Origin: Herbaspirillum rubrisubalbicans
GTDB taxonomy: Bacteria; Pseudomonadota; Gammaproteobacteria; Burkholderiales; Burkholderiaceae_D
Direction of reading: 5' to 3'
NCBI RefSeq assembly: GCF_003719195.1
Contig: NZ_CP024996.1
Coordinates: 868,001 to 932,000, forward strand
DNA length: 64,000 nucleotides
The notes under the pieces are model-generated. The model had not been told where the DNA came from, ran no database searches, and saw only the letters and a list, made by a program, of their open reading frames with translations. The translations under genes were made by a program, and so were the position numbers. Of this stretch, positions 49,328-61,192 are shown piece after piece; the stretch's first letter is position 1, and each line of letters begins with the position of its first letter.

Positions 49328-50869
49328 ATGGCGCTCGAATATGATCTCTTGGTAGTAGGTGGCGGTATCAATGGCGCGGGCATCGCGCGCGATGCGGCTG
49401 GCCGCGGCTTGCGGGTGTTGCTGTGCGAGCAGCACGACCTGGCCCAGCATACGTCTTCCTCCAGCACCAAGCTCATCCATGGTGGCTTGCGCTATCTCGA
49501 GTACTACGAATTCAAGCTGGTGCGCAAGGCGCTGCAGGAGCGCGAAGTGCTGTTGCGCTCGGCACCGCACATCATCTGGCCGCTGCGCTTCGTCATGCCG
49601 CACGATGCCAGCCAACGCCCGGCCTGGATGATCCGTGCCGGCCTGTTCATGTACGACCACCTGGCCAAGCGCGAGATCCTGCCGGCCTCCGAAGGCGTCA
49701 ACCTGGGCCGTCATGCTGCCGGCCAGCCACTGAAGGGTGACTATCGTCGTGGCTTCGTCTATTCCGATGGCTGGGTCGATGATGCGCGCCTGGTGGTGTT
49801 GAATGCGATGGATGCGCAAGAGCATGGTGCACGCATCCTCACCCGTACCAAGTGCGTCAGCGCGCGCCGCGACGGCCAGACCTGGCACGCCGTGCTGGAA
49901 CACCAGGCCGCGGGCAGCGTGCAGCAGGAAGAAGTGCGCGCCCGTGCCATCGTCAATGCCGCCGGTCCTTGGGCCGCCCGCTTTGCGCAGGCCGTGCCGC
50001 AGGCCAAGACCGGGCGCAGCCTGCGCCTGATCAAGGGCAGCCACATCGTGGTCAAGCGCCTGTTCGACCACCCCTATGCGTATATCTTCCAGAACCCCGA
50101 CAAGCGCATCATCTTTGCCATTCCCTACCAGGAAGAATTCACCCTGATCGGCACCACCGACCTCGAATACCACGGCGACGCCGGCCAGGTCGAGATCGAT
50201 GCCGAAGAGATCGATTACCTGTGCCAGATGGCCAATCGTTATTTCAATCGCCAGATCAGCAAGAGCGACGTGGTGTGGACCTATTCCGGCGTGCGTCCGC
50301 TGCTGGACGACAGCGCCGAGAATGCCTCGGCCATCACCCGCGACTACCTGCTCGAATGCGACGATGCCGGCGCCCCCATGTTGAACGTCTGGGGCGGCAA
50401 GATCACCACCTACCGCAAGCTGGCCGAGGAAGCCTTGTCCATGCTGGCGCCGCACCTGGGGGCGTCGACCCAGCCCTGGACGGCTGGTGCGCCGCTGCCG
50501 GGCGGCGACCTGGAGCAGGCCGGCAAGATGGTGGCCCGTTATGACTTCGATGGCTGGTTGCGCCAGTTCCAGGCACGCCACCCGTGGCTGCCGGCTGAGC
50601 TTGCCCATCGCTATGCGCGCAGCTATGGTTCGCGCGTGGAGCAGTTCATTGGTCAGGCCGACAGCCTGGCGGCATTGGGTGAAGAACTGAGCCCCGGCCT
50701 GTACGAAGCCGAGGCGCACTACCTGGTGCAACACGAATGGGCGCGCAGCGCCGACGATATCCTGTGGCGTCGTAGCAAGCTGGGCCTGCACAGCGGGCCG
50801 CAGCACAGAGGACGATTGGAGGCGTGGCTGGCCGGTTTGCCAGAACCCGCCGCTCCAGTGCCCCACTGA
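49328..50869 (+). CDS. glpD: Aerobic glycerol-3-phosphate dehydrogenase
   Basis: Protein of 513 aa, FAD enzyme that oxidises glycerol-3-phosphate to dihydroxyacetone phosphate and passes electrons to quinone at the inner membrane. The FAD-binding motif LLVVGGGINGAGIARDAAG is at residues 7-25, and SSSSTKLIHGGLRYLEYYEF is the conserved family signature. The C-terminal segment ALGEELSPGLYEAEAHYLVQ is the GlpD cap. The ATG at 49328 was chosen over an upstream one because of the GGAG site. First gene of the glycerol operon. Confidence 0.95.
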   Translation: MALEYDLLVVGGGINGAGIARDAAGRGLRVLLCEQHDLAQHTSSSSTKLIHGGLRYLEYYEFKLVRKALQEREVLLRSAPHIIWPLRFVMPHDASQRPAWMIRAGLFMYDHLAKREILPASEGVNLGRHAAGQPLKGDYRRGFVYSDGWVDDARLVVLNAMDAQEHGARILTRTKCVSARRDGQTWHAVLEHQAAGSVQQEEVRARAIVNAAGPWAARFAQAVPQAKTGRSLRLIKGSHIVVKRLFDHPYAYIFQNPDKRIIFAIPYQEEFTLIGTTDLEYHGDAGQVEIDAEEIDYLCQMANRYFNRQISKSDVVWTYSGVRPLLDDSAENASAITRDYLLECDDAGAPMLNVWGGKITTYRKLAEEALSMLAPHLGASTQPWTAGAPLPGGDLEQAGKMVARYDFDGWLRQFQARHPWLPAELAHRYARSYGSRVEQFIGQADSLAALGEELSPGLYEAEAHYLVQHEWARSADDILWRRSKLGLHSGPQHRGRLEAWLAGLPEPAAPVPH

Positions 50870-50916
50870 GCCAGGTCGCCACAGCCATCAATTAAAAAAA
50901 GTAGCGAGGAGACAGC

Positions 50917-52017
<1,101 letters not shown>

Positions 52018-52018
52018 T

Positions 52019-53107
52019 ATGGCCCGCATCGAATTCAAGAACCTGGGCCACGCCTACGGTAGCAATCCCGCCAGCCTCAAGGACTATGCCCTGCAACCGA
52101 TGAACATGGTGTGGGAAGACGGTGGCGCCTATGCGCTGCTGGGGCCTTCCGGCTGTGGAAAATCGACCTTGCTCAACATCATCTCGGGCCTGTTGCAGCC
52201 TTCCGAAGGGCAAGTGCTCTTCGATGGCCAGGACATGACCCGCAAGGCCACCCGTGAGCGCAATATCGCCCAGGTGTTCCAGTTCCCGGTGCTCTACGAC
52301 ACCATGAGCGTGTTCGACAACCTGGCCTTCCCGCTGCGCAATCGCAAGATCGCCGAGCGTGAAGTGCAGGCCCGCGTGCGCGAGATCGCCGAGATGCTTG
52401 ATCTCACCCGCGACCTCAAGCAGCGCGCTGCGGGCTTGTCGGCTGACGCCAAGCAAAAGATTTCGCTGGGCCGCGGCCTGGTGCGCAAGGATGTGGCGGC
52501 GATCCTGTTCGATGAACCGCTGACGGTGATCGATCCGCACATGAAGTGGGAGTTGCGCCAGAAGCTGAAGGAAATCCATCACCAGTTGAAGCTCACCCTC
52601 ATCTACGTCACCCACGACCAGGTCGAAGCGCTGACCTTCGCCGATGAAGTGGTGGTGATGACCGAGGGCAAGGTGGTGCAGCAGGGCAAGCCGGAGGCAC
52701 TCTTCCTGCGCCCGGACCATACCTTCGTCGGCTATTTCATCGGCAGCCCCGGTATGAACTTCTGTTCCTTGCGCGTTGAAGGAGACGCCGTCCTGCTGGG
52801 CCAGCAGCGCATACAGCTCGATGCGGCGCAATTGCAGGCACTGAAGAATTCTTCCGGGGAGCTGAAGCTGGGCATCCGTCCCGAATTCGTCGAACTGGCC
52901 GCGCCCGGCACGCCCGGTGCGGTCAGCGCCGAGGTTACCCAGGTTCAGCATCTGGGGACCAGCCAACTGGTGAGCGCGCAGTTCGATGGCATGAGCGTGA
53001 AGGCGCGCATTGCGCCCGAGATGAAGGTCGTCACCGGCCCGCAATGGCTGCGACTGGCCAAGCCGGAAACGATCTACTTCAGCAACGACCAGAGAATAGG
53101 ACGCTAA
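52019..53107 (+). CDS. glpT: Glycerol ABC transporter ATPase GlpT (not the E. coli GlpT permease)
   Basis: Protein of 362 aa, start one base after the glpS stop. Walker A GPSGCGKST, Walker B AAILFDEPLTVID and the switch-His motif LIYVTHDQVEAL are canonical. The ABC signature is degenerate: GLSADAKQKISLGRGL in place of LSGGQ. It therefore complements GlpS, which has the good signature but no switch His. C-terminal TOBE-like domain at about residues 280-360. Confidence 0.9.
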   Translation: MARIEFKNLGHAYGSNPASLKDYALQPMNMVWEDGGAYALLGPSGCGKSTLLNIISGLLQPSEGQVLFDGQDMTRKATRERNIAQVFQFPVLYDTMSVFDNLAFPLRNRKIAEREVQARVREIAEMLDLTRDLKQRAAGLSADAKQKISLGRGLVRKDVAAILFDEPLTVIDPHMKWELRQKLKEIHHQLKLTLIYVTHDQVEALTFADEVVVMTEGKVVQQGKPEALFLRPDHTFVGYFIGSPGMNFCSLRVEGDAVLLGQQRIQLDAAQLQALKNSSGELKLGIRPEFVELAAPGTPGAVSAEVTQVQHLGTSQLVSAQFDGMSVKARIAPEMKVVTGPQWLRLAKPETIYFSNDQRIGR

Positions 53108-53110
53108 GCC

Positions 53111-54001
53111 ATGAACAAGCCATACAACAACAAGGCCTGGTTCTTCATCCTCCCGGTCTTCCTCACCGTCGCTTTCTCGGCCATCATCCCGCTCATGACG
53201 GTGGTCAACTATTCGGTGCAGGACATCATCAGTCCCGAGCAGAAAGTCTTCGTCGGTCTGGACTGGTTCCGCGAAGTCATGCGCGACGGCGAGCTGCACG
53301 CCGCCCTGTTGCGCCAACTGATCTTTTCCTTCTGCGTGCTGCTGGTGCAGATCCCGCTGGGCATCGGCCTGGCGCTGGCGATGCCCTACAAGGGTTGGAA
53401 ATCCTCGGCCACGCTGGTGATCCTGGCCATGCCCCTGCTGATTCCCTGGAACGTGGTGGGCACCATCTGGCAGATCTTCGGGCGCGCCGACATCGGCCTG
53501 GGTGGCCATGTGTTGAACCTGCTGGGCAGCGACTACAACTATGCCTCCAATCCGGCCGACGCCTGGCTGACCGTGCTGGTGATGGATGTGTGGCACTGGA
53601 CGCCGCTGGTGGCGCTGCTGGCCTTCGCCGGTCTGCGTTCCATTCCCGACGCCTATTACCAGGCCGCGCAGATCGACGGCGCCAGCCGCTGGGCGGTGTT
53701 CCGTTTCATCCAGTTGCCCAAGATGCGTGGCGTGCTGGTGATCGCGGTGCTGCTGCGCTTCATGGATAGCTTCATGATCTATACCGAGCCCTTCGTGCTC
53801 ACCGGTGGCGGCCCTGGTAACTCGACCACCTTCCTGAGCCAGTACCTCACGCAGAAAGCCGTGGGCCAGTTCGACCTCGGTCCGGCCGCCGCCTTCTCGC
53901 TGATCTACTTCCTCATCATCCTGCTGCTGTCCTTCGTGCTCTACAACTGGATGCAGAGCGCCGGCAACAACGCCAATGCTTCGGGAGGCCAACATGAATA
54001 A
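53111..54001 (+). CDS. glpP: Glycerol ABC transporter permease GlpP
   Basis: Protein of 296 aa with six predicted membrane segments and the sugar-permease EAA loop (YYQAAQIDGASRWAVFRFIQLPKM, residues about 183-206), which docks onto an ATPase. It is of the MalF/UgpA type. Its 3' end overlaps glpQ by 8 bases. It forms the glycerol channel with GlpQ. Confidence 0.9.
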   Translation: MNKPYNNKAWFFILPVFLTVAFSAIIPLMTVVNYSVQDIISPEQKVFVGLDWFREVMRDGELHAALLRQLIFSFCVLLVQIPLGIGLALAMPYKGWKSSATLVILAMPLLIPWNVVGTIWQIFGRADIGLGGHVLNLLGSDYNYASNPADAWLTVLVMDVWHWTPLVALLAFAGLRSIPDAYYQAAQIDGASRWAVFRFIQLPKMRGVLVIAVLLRFMDSFMIYTEPFVLTGGGPGNSTTFLSQYLTQKAVGQFDLGPAAAFSLIYFLIILLLSFVLYNWMQSAGNNANASGGQHE

Positions 54002-54812
54002 AAACCAGGATCAGAGCATCACCCGCGTGCTGGTGATGCTGCTCTACATCGCCTTTACGCTGATTCCGCTGTACTGGCTGCTCAACACCTCGCTCAAGAC
54101 CAACGAGGAAACGCTGTCGGTCTTCACGCTCTGGCCGAACGCGCCCACGCTGGACAACTACAAGGTGATCTTCACCGACCCTTCGTGGTACTCCGGCTAT
54201 ATCAACTCCATCATCTACGTGGCCATGAACACGGTCATGTCGCTGCTGGTGGCCTTGCCGGCGGCCTATGCCTTCTCGCGCTATCGCTTCCTGGGCGACA
54301 AGCACATGTTCTTCTGGCTGCTGACCAATCGCATGACGCCGCCGGCGGTGTTCCTGCTGCCGTTCTTCCAGCTCTATTCCACCATCGGCCTGTCGGACAC
54401 CCACATCGCGGTGGCGCTGGCGCACATGCTCTTCAACGTGCCGCTGGCGGTGTGGATCCTGGAAGGCTTTATGTCGGGCGTGCCGCGCGAGATCGATGAG
54501 ACCGCCTATATCGACGGCTTCTCCTTCCCGCGCTTCTTCCTGCGTATCTTCCTGCCGCTGATCAAGTCGGGCGTGGGCGTGACGGCCTTCTTCTGCTTCA
54601 TGTTCAGTTGGGTGGAGTTGCTGCTGGCGCGCACGCTGACCTCGGTCAATGCCAAGCCGATCAGCGCCATCATGACCCGCACCGCTTCGGCGGCGGGCAT
54701 GGACTGGGGCATCCTGGCCGCCGCCGGGGTGTTGACGATCGTTCCGGGCGCCCTGGTGATCTGGTTCGTGCGCAACCATATCGCCAAGGGCTTTGCGATG
54801 GGGAGAGTGTGA
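53994..54812 (+). CDS. glpQ: Glycerol ABC transporter permease GlpQ
   Basis: Protein of 272 aa with six membrane segments and a MalG/UgpE-type EAA loop (EIDETAYIDGFSFPRFFLRIFLPLI, residues about 164-188). The start at 53994 lies inside the glpP gene behind GGGAGG. The name follows the rhizobial ABC operon and is unrelated to the E. coli GlpQ phosphodiesterase. Confidence 0.9.
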   Translation: MNKNQDQSITRVLVMLLYIAFTLIPLYWLLNTSLKTNEETLSVFTLWPNAPTLDNYKVIFTDPSWYSGYINSIIYVAMNTVMSLLVALPAAYAFSRYRFLGDKHMFFWLLTNRMTPPAVFLLPFFQLYSTIGLSDTHIAVALAHMLFNVPLAVWILEGFMSGVPREIDETAYIDGFSFPRFFLRIFLPLIKSGVGVTAFFCFMFSWVELLLARTLTSVNAKPISAIMTRTASAAGMDWGILAAAGVLTIVPGALVIWFVRNHIAKGFAMGRV

Positions 54813-54814
54813 TC

Positions 54815-55099
54815 ATGGGAAATGCATTGTCGTGGATGTCGTGGACGCCACCGGTGGCGATCTTCTTCGCCTGTGTGGTGCTGATGCTGGTGGGCATGAC
54901 GGTGTGGGAAATCCGTTCACCCACCATCGAGCGCAAGGGCTTTCTGCCCATGCGCACCACCCGTGGCGACCGGCTGTTCATCGGCTTGTTGACGGCGGCC
55001 TACATCAACCTGGCCTGGGTCGGCCTCAGCGATCTCGACCAGTGGTATGCGGCGGCACTGGGTTTCGTGGCTCTGGTGCTGATCATGCGCAAGGGGTAA
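54815..55099 (+). CDS. glpU: Small membrane protein GlpU (DUF2160)
   Basis: Protein of 94 aa with three hydrophobic segments (about residues 9-29, 51-66 and 70-90) and the DUF2160 pattern MTVWEIRSPTIERKGFLP ... TTRGDRLFIGLL. It is found in this operon type between the permease and binding-protein genes; its function there is undetermined. The start at 54815 has GGGGAGAG upstream. Confidence 0.85.
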   Translation: MGNALSWMSWTPPVAIFFACVVLMLVGMTVWEIRSPTIERKGFLPMRTTRGDRLFIGLLTAAYINLAWVGLSDLDQWYAAALGFVALVLIMRKG

Positions 55100-55207
55100 G
55101 TACAGTTTTTGAGTAGCAACAGGCAATAGATCTGTCATCAGAACGGACGTCCGGGGATTCTCCTTCCCTACCCGGTACGCCAAACCAGGGGAAGGTGATG
55201 AGGAGAC

Positions 55208-56956
<1,749 letters not shown>

Positions 56957-56987
56957 TCCAGGTTGATCGCGACCGCGCATGAGAAGG

Positions 56988-57015
56988 CGCCATCCTGGCC
57001 GGTGTCGGGATGGCG
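56988..57015. other. Hairpin between glpV and glpK
   Basis: CGCCATCC (56988-56995) pairs with GGATGGCG (57008-57015) across a 12-base loop, without a T-run. It could tune glpV versus glpK expression by protecting mRNA ends. Confidence 0.4.
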
Positions 57016-57121
57016 TCGTCGTCTGTAGGGACGCCGTTGGAAGAGTAAGTTTTCGCTTCCGTATTGTTTAGTTTTTTATTTTTCAAACCTTAGTTTTTCA
57101 GTACGTCTGCAAGGAATCATC

Positions 57122-58603
57122 ATGGCCTATCTGCTCGCCCTCGACCAGGGAACCTCCAGCTCGCGCAGCATCATCTTCGACCAGAGTGGCGCCATCGTCG
57201 CCACGGCCCAGCAGGAATTCCCGCAGATCTTCCCGCAGCCGGGCTGGGTCGAACACGATCCCATGGACCTGTGGCAGAGCCAGTTGCAGACCGCCCAGCG
57301 GGTGCTGGCGCAAAGCGGCATCCAGGCCAGTGAATTGACCGCGCTGGGCATCACCAACCAGCGCGAAACCACCGTGGTGTGGGAGCGCGCCACCGGCAAG
57401 CCGGTCTATAACGCCGTGGTGTGGCAGGACCGGCGCGCCGAAGTAGTGTGTGCGGCCTTGCGCGAACGCGGCCTGGGCGAGGCGATCCAGAACAAGACCG
57501 GGCTGGTGCTGGATCCTTATTTTTCCGGCACCAAGCTGCGCTGGATCCTGGATAACGTTGCCGGGCTGCGGGAACGCGCCGAGCGCGGCGAGCTGCTGTT
57601 CGGTACCGTCGATGCCTGGCTGGTGTGGAACCTGACCGGTGGCCGCCTGCATGTGAGCGATGTTTCCAATGCCTCGCGCACCATGCTGTGGAATATCCAT
57701 ACCGGTGCCTGGGATGAAGAATTGCTGCAATGGCTGGGCGTTCCGGCGTCGATGCTGCCGCAGGTGCACGCCTCTTCCCACCTCTTCGGCGAGATCGATG
57801 TGGCGCACCTGGGCGCGGCAGTGAAGATCGGCGGCATCGCCGGCGACCAGCAGTCGGCGCTGTTCGGCCAGGCTTGCCTGCGTCCAGGCATGGCCAAGAA
57901 TACCTATGGCACCGGTTGCTTCATGTTGCTGCATACCGGCGACCAGTGCGCGACTTCCCACAATGGGCTCATCAGCACGGCAGCCTGCCAGGTCGATGCG
58001 CAGAAACAATATGCGCTGGAAGGCAGCGTCTTCATCGGCGGCGCCGTGGTGCAATGGTTGCGTGACGGCTTGAAGGCCATCAAGACCTCCACCGATGTCG
58101 AGGGCCTGGCCTGCACGGTGGAGGATTCGGGTGGCGTGGTGTTCGTGCCGTCGTTCACCGGCCTGGGCGCTCCTTACTGGAACCCCACCGCCAAGGGCGC
58201 CATCGTCGGCTTGAGCCGAGGTAGCACGGTGGCGCACATCGCCCGCGCTGCACTGGAGTCGATCGCCTTCCAGAGCAGTGCGCTGCTCAATGCCATGGTG
58301 CGCGATGCCGTCTCGCCGATTACCGAGTTGCGGGTGGATGGCGGGGCTGCAGCCAACAACCTATTGCTGCAATTCCAGGCCGATCTGTTGGGCATTCCCG
58401 TGATTCGACCGCAAGTGACCGAGACCACGGCGCTGGGCGCGGCCTATCTGGCGGGCTTGGCTACAGGCGTCTATCGGGATGTCTCGGAGTTGTCGTCGCA
58501 ATGGCGCATGGAGCGCCGCTTTGAACCCGGCATCACCCGTGACGAGGCCGAGGAGCGGATCGGGGCCTGGGAGGCGGCGATCCGCCAGGTTCGCGCAGCT
58601 TGA
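57122..58603 (+). CDS. glpK: Glycerol kinase
   Basis: Protein of 493 aa of the FGGY kinase family. [16 protein letters not shown] opens the ATP domain, [26 protein letters not shown] contains the glycerol-contact Arg-Glu pair, and [18 protein letters not shown] is the C-terminal FGGY motif region. It converts imported glycerol to glycerol-3-phosphate, the GlpD substrate and presumed GlpR inducer. Length fits E. coli GlpK (502 aa). Last gene of the regulon, 165 bases after glpV, so it may have its own promoter. Confidence 0.95.
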   Translation: MAYLLALDQGTSSSRSIIFDQSGAIVATAQQEFPQIFPQPGWVEHDPMDLWQSQLQTAQRVLAQSGIQASELTALGITNQRETTVVWERATGKPVYNAVVWQDRRAEVVCAALRERGLGEAIQNKTGLVLDPYFSGTKLRWILDNVAGLRERAERGELLFGTVDAWLVWNLTGGRLHVSDVSNASRTMLWNIHTGAWDEELLQWLGVPASMLPQVHASSHLFGEIDVAHLGAAVKIGGIAGDQQSALFGQACLRPGMAKNTYGTGCFMLLHTGDQCATSHNGLISTAACQVDAQKQYALEGSVFIGGAVVQWLRDGLKAIKTSTDVEGLACTVEDSGGVVFVPSFTGLGAPYWNPTAKGAIVGLSRGSTVAHIARAALESIAFQSSALLNAMVRDAVSPITELRVDGGAAANNLLLQFQADLLGIPVIRPQVTETTALGAAYLAGLATGVYRDVSELSSQWRMERRFEPGITRDEAEERIGAWEAAIRQVRAA

Positions 58604-58628
58604 ATCGCGCCGGCCGGCACGCGCTTGT

Positions 58629-59846
58629 TCAGCCCGGCGTGCCGGTGCTGAGCAATTGCATCGCGTCCAGATGGCTCAGGCGCGCCCATTCCTCGCCGCC
58701 ACGGGCGATGATGGTATCGGCTTCGGGGGTGGCCATCAGGTCGAGGATTTCTGTGTCGCTCATTTCCATGTTGTCGTTGTAGCGGAACACCTTCAACACC
58801 GGGCGCGTGAGGTCCTGGGCATTCTGCCGGATGACGAAGCCCGAGCGGCCCGATTCCAGCTTGACGATGGAACCCACCGGATAGATCCCCAGCGTCTTGA
58901 CGAAGGCCAGGAACATGGCGCGGTCGAAGTGGCCGGTCCAGGTGGCCATGCTGGAAATTGCTTCAGCCGGATCCCAGGCGCGCTTGTAGGGGCGGTCCGA
59001 GGTGAGGGCGTCATAGACATCGCAGATGGCGGCCATGCGTGAATACAGGCTGATGTTGCCAGCCCGCAGCGACTCCGGGTAACCGGTGCCATCCATCTTT
59101 TCGTGATGGTGCAGACAGACGTCGCGCGCGTAGTCGGGGACGTTGGGGTCCAGGCTCAGATACTTGTAGCCCAGCTCGGGGTGTTTCTTGATCTGGGAAA
59201 ACTCTTCATCGGTGAGCCTGCCGGGCTTGTTGAGCACCTCCTGCGGCAGGAAGGCCTTACCCACGTCATGCAGGAAACCGCCCAGGCCGGCTTCGCGACA
59301 GGCGGTTTCATCCAGCCCCAGAGTACGGCCCAGCGCCACCATCAGTGCGCAGACGGCGACCGAGTGCAGATAGGTGTATTCATCGGCCAGTTTCAGACGC
59401 AGCACGCTGAGCAAACCATTGGGGCTTTGCACCACCGAGCCGGCGATTTCTTCCACTACCGATACGCAACGATCCATGTCCAGCACCTTGCCCATGCGGG
59501 CGGCGCTGAACATGGCCATGGTGGCTTTCTTGGCATTCTCGCGCAGGGCTGCGGCGTCCAGCAGGGCGATATCGATGCCCGGCTCGGGCGGTTCCTGCAG
59601 TGGCTCGGGTTCAGTGCTGGCAGGGGACTCGTCCTGCTCTTGTGCGGGTTCTTGCTCGGCCACATCCAGGCCCCGCGCGGGATCGATCCAGCAATAGGCG
59701 ATACCGCTCTCATGAGCCTGTTTCAGTTCGCTTTCATGCTTGAGGAGGAACTTGTTCTTCCAGAACGGATGGTCCAGCCATGCGGCTTCGAAGCCACAGA
59801 AATACATGCCGAGGACCAGATCCTCCGTTTTGATTTTTTTCAACAT
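58629..59846 (-). CDS. HD-GYP domain c-di-GMP phosphodiesterase with DUF3391 N-terminus
   Basis: Protein of 405 aa, paralogue of the one at 28333-29634 with long matching segments such as DEYTYLHS, LHDVGKAFLP and VLNKPG. Residues 1-55 are DUF3391; a Glu/Pro/Gln-rich linker spans about 63-90; the HD pair is H193/D194 and the HHE-K-DGTGYP motif lies at residues 246-257. All catalytic residues are present. No membrane segment. It is convergent with glpK, 25 bases from its stop. Confidence 0.9.
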   Translation of the reverse strand: MLKKIKTEDLVLGMYFCGFEAAWLDHPFWKNKFLLKHESELKQAHESGIAYCWIDPARGLDVAEQEPAQEQDESPASTEPEPLQEPPEPGIDIALLDAAALRENAKKATMAMFSAARMGKVLDMDRCVSVVEEIAGSVVQSPNGLLSVLRLKLADEYTYLHSVAVCALMVALGRTLGLDETACREAGLGGFLHDVGKAFLPQEVLNKPGRLTDEEFSQIKKHPELGYKYLSLDPNVPDYARDVCLHHHEKMDGTGYPESLRAGNISLYSRMAAICDVYDALTSDRPYKRAWDPAEAISSMATWTGHFDRAMFLAFVKTLGIYPVGSIVKLESGRSGFVIRQNAQDLTRPVLKVFRYNDNMEMSDTEILDLMATPEADTIIARGGEEWARLSHLDAMQLLSTGTPG

Positions 59847-60067
59847 TTCTCGTGCATCTCTCCGGCGCGCCGGGGGAACAGGTTAGCTCGGCCACCCATT
59901 CCGGGTGCGGTGCTGCGCTGGAGGTAGTATGGGTCAGGATTTCTAGTTGTTAATCATCTCATATGGTGGAGCATAAGTGAAAGGTTCTGCTTGTTGCAAT
60001 TCTGCCCATATTGTTCCAGCTGTGCGTCACACACGCGTCAAAAGGCAATCTGGCGATGACAGGGACG
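59847..60067. other. Intergenic region upstream of the HD-GYP gene
   Basis: No gene with a credible start is seen. The leftward HD-GYP promoter should lie here. Confidence 0.5.
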
Positions 60068-60099
60068 AAAAAAAGCCCGTCCGGGGGAGTGGACGGGCT
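60068..60099 (-). terminator. Orphan leftward terminator
   Basis: Perfect 9-bp arms AGCCCGTCC (60074-60082) and GGACGGGCT (60091-60099) with an A-run at 60068-60074, which acts as a T-run on the minus strand. No minus-strand protein gene lies to its right before 61193, so it must end a short non-coding transcript or read-through. Confidence 0.75.
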
Positions 60100-60393
60100 G
60101 AAAGATCCGCTGGATGTCGTCGCAGCGGACAAGGGGAAGAAGTGTTTCCGATGTGCTCACTGTAGGCGCCGAAAATTAAGCCAGACTTAAATCGCCGGAA
60201 AAATCGAAAATGCTTTTGCTGCTCCTGGGTAAATCAAGTGTCAGGCTTGCGCAATGCCGTCTGGCAAGGGGTTTCGGACAGGAAATGCTTTGTGGCAGAG
60301 TTCAAACAAAGTTGTCAATTTGTTCAAAATTTAGTTGTCTTTTGATTAAAATTTGTTTTACATTAATATCAATTAGACAACAAAAAGGAACAT
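60100..60393. other. AT-rich region upstream of the PEP-CTERM gene
   Basis: Bases 60300-60393 are markedly AT-rich for this genome and probably hold the PEP-CTERM promoter. A leftward small RNA ending at 60068 could also start here. No protein gene is supported. Confidence 0.45.
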
Positions 60394-61098
60394 ATGAAAG
60401 CCTTGATTGCAGCCATCCTTCTGGTAGCCAGTTCAATCGCGGTAGCAGCACCCGGTGGTCACAATGGCGGGGGCGGCTCCGGTAATTCGGGCAGTTCCGG
60501 TGGCTCGACTTTGGTGACTCCGTCGGTGGCCGACGTCACCCTGGACGGTCAGCAAGCCAGCAGCTTCACCGTCGCCAGCGGCAATGCTCAGGGCGGTCCC
60601 AACGGTGACAGTTCACTCTTTAGCAGCGCCTTCGGCGGCGGTAACTGGAATCTGCTGAGCAAGTTCGGTTCCACTGGGACCCTGTCTGGCGCATCTTCCA
60701 GCGTACTGGGTTCCACCTTCACGGTGAGCATGAATCTGGGTAGCGACAGCACGTCCGGTACCTGGAGCATCACCTCCAGCAAGAGCCTGCAGATGGATCT
60801 GGTGCTGGGCATCCACGCGGGTGGCTACACCGGTTCCTTCCTGTTCGATAACCTGGTCCTGAACGCTGGCCAGACCAAGAGCGGTACCTTTGTAATCAAC
60901 TGGACCAACAATGGCAACCAGGTACCAGCGTTTTCCAACCTGACCATGTTCTCAGCCAACGCATCGCTGCATAACGTGGCGCCGGTGCCGGAACCCTCGA
61001 CCTATGCCATGTTGCTGGCCGGCCTGGCTTTGGTGGGCTGGATGGCCTGGCGTCGTCGCAGCAAGCTTGCTGATCCGGCCTTGCTGGCTGCGGCCTGA
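60394..61098 (+). CDS. PEP-CTERM sorting-domain protein
   Basis: Protein of 234 aa. A signal peptide (residues 1-19) precedes a Gly/Ser/Asn-rich stretch and a beta-rich, Ser/Thr-rich body. The C-terminus is a textbook PEP-CTERM signal: PVPEPSTYAML at residues 197-207, a membrane segment (about 205-219) and basic RRRSK (220-224). Exosortase (EpsH-type) would cleave and anchor or export it, usually in strains making exopolysaccharide. No exosortase gene is in the window. It is monocistronic, between an AT-rich promoter region and a strong terminator. Confidence 0.9.
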   Translation: MKALIAAILLVASSIAVAAPGGHNGGGGSGNSGSSGGSTLVTPSVADVTLDGQQASSFTVASGNAQGGPNGDSSLFSSAFGGGNWNLLSKFGSTGTLSGASSSVLGSTFTVSMNLGSDSTSGTWSITSSKSLQMDLVLGIHAGGYTGSFLFDNLVLNAGQTKSGTFVINWTNNGNQVPAFSNLTMFSANASLHNVAPVPEPSTYAMLLAGLALVGWMAWRRRSKLADPALLAAA

Positions 61099-61122
61099 TG
61101 ACAGAGCCGGTTCAGTTCCGAT

Positions 61123-61158
61123 AAAAAACGCGCTGGCTTGCGGGCCAGCGCGTTTTTT
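61123..61158. terminator. Bidirectional terminator after the PEP-CTERM gene
   Basis: AACGCGCTGGC (about 61127-61137) pairs with GCCAGCGCGTT (61144-61154), flanked by an A-run and a seven-T run, serving both the PEP-CTERM gene and the convergent MFS gene. Confidence 0.88.
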
Positions 61159-61192
61159 TGCGTCCTGCGATTACCTCTGGCGGCGGTGTTGC

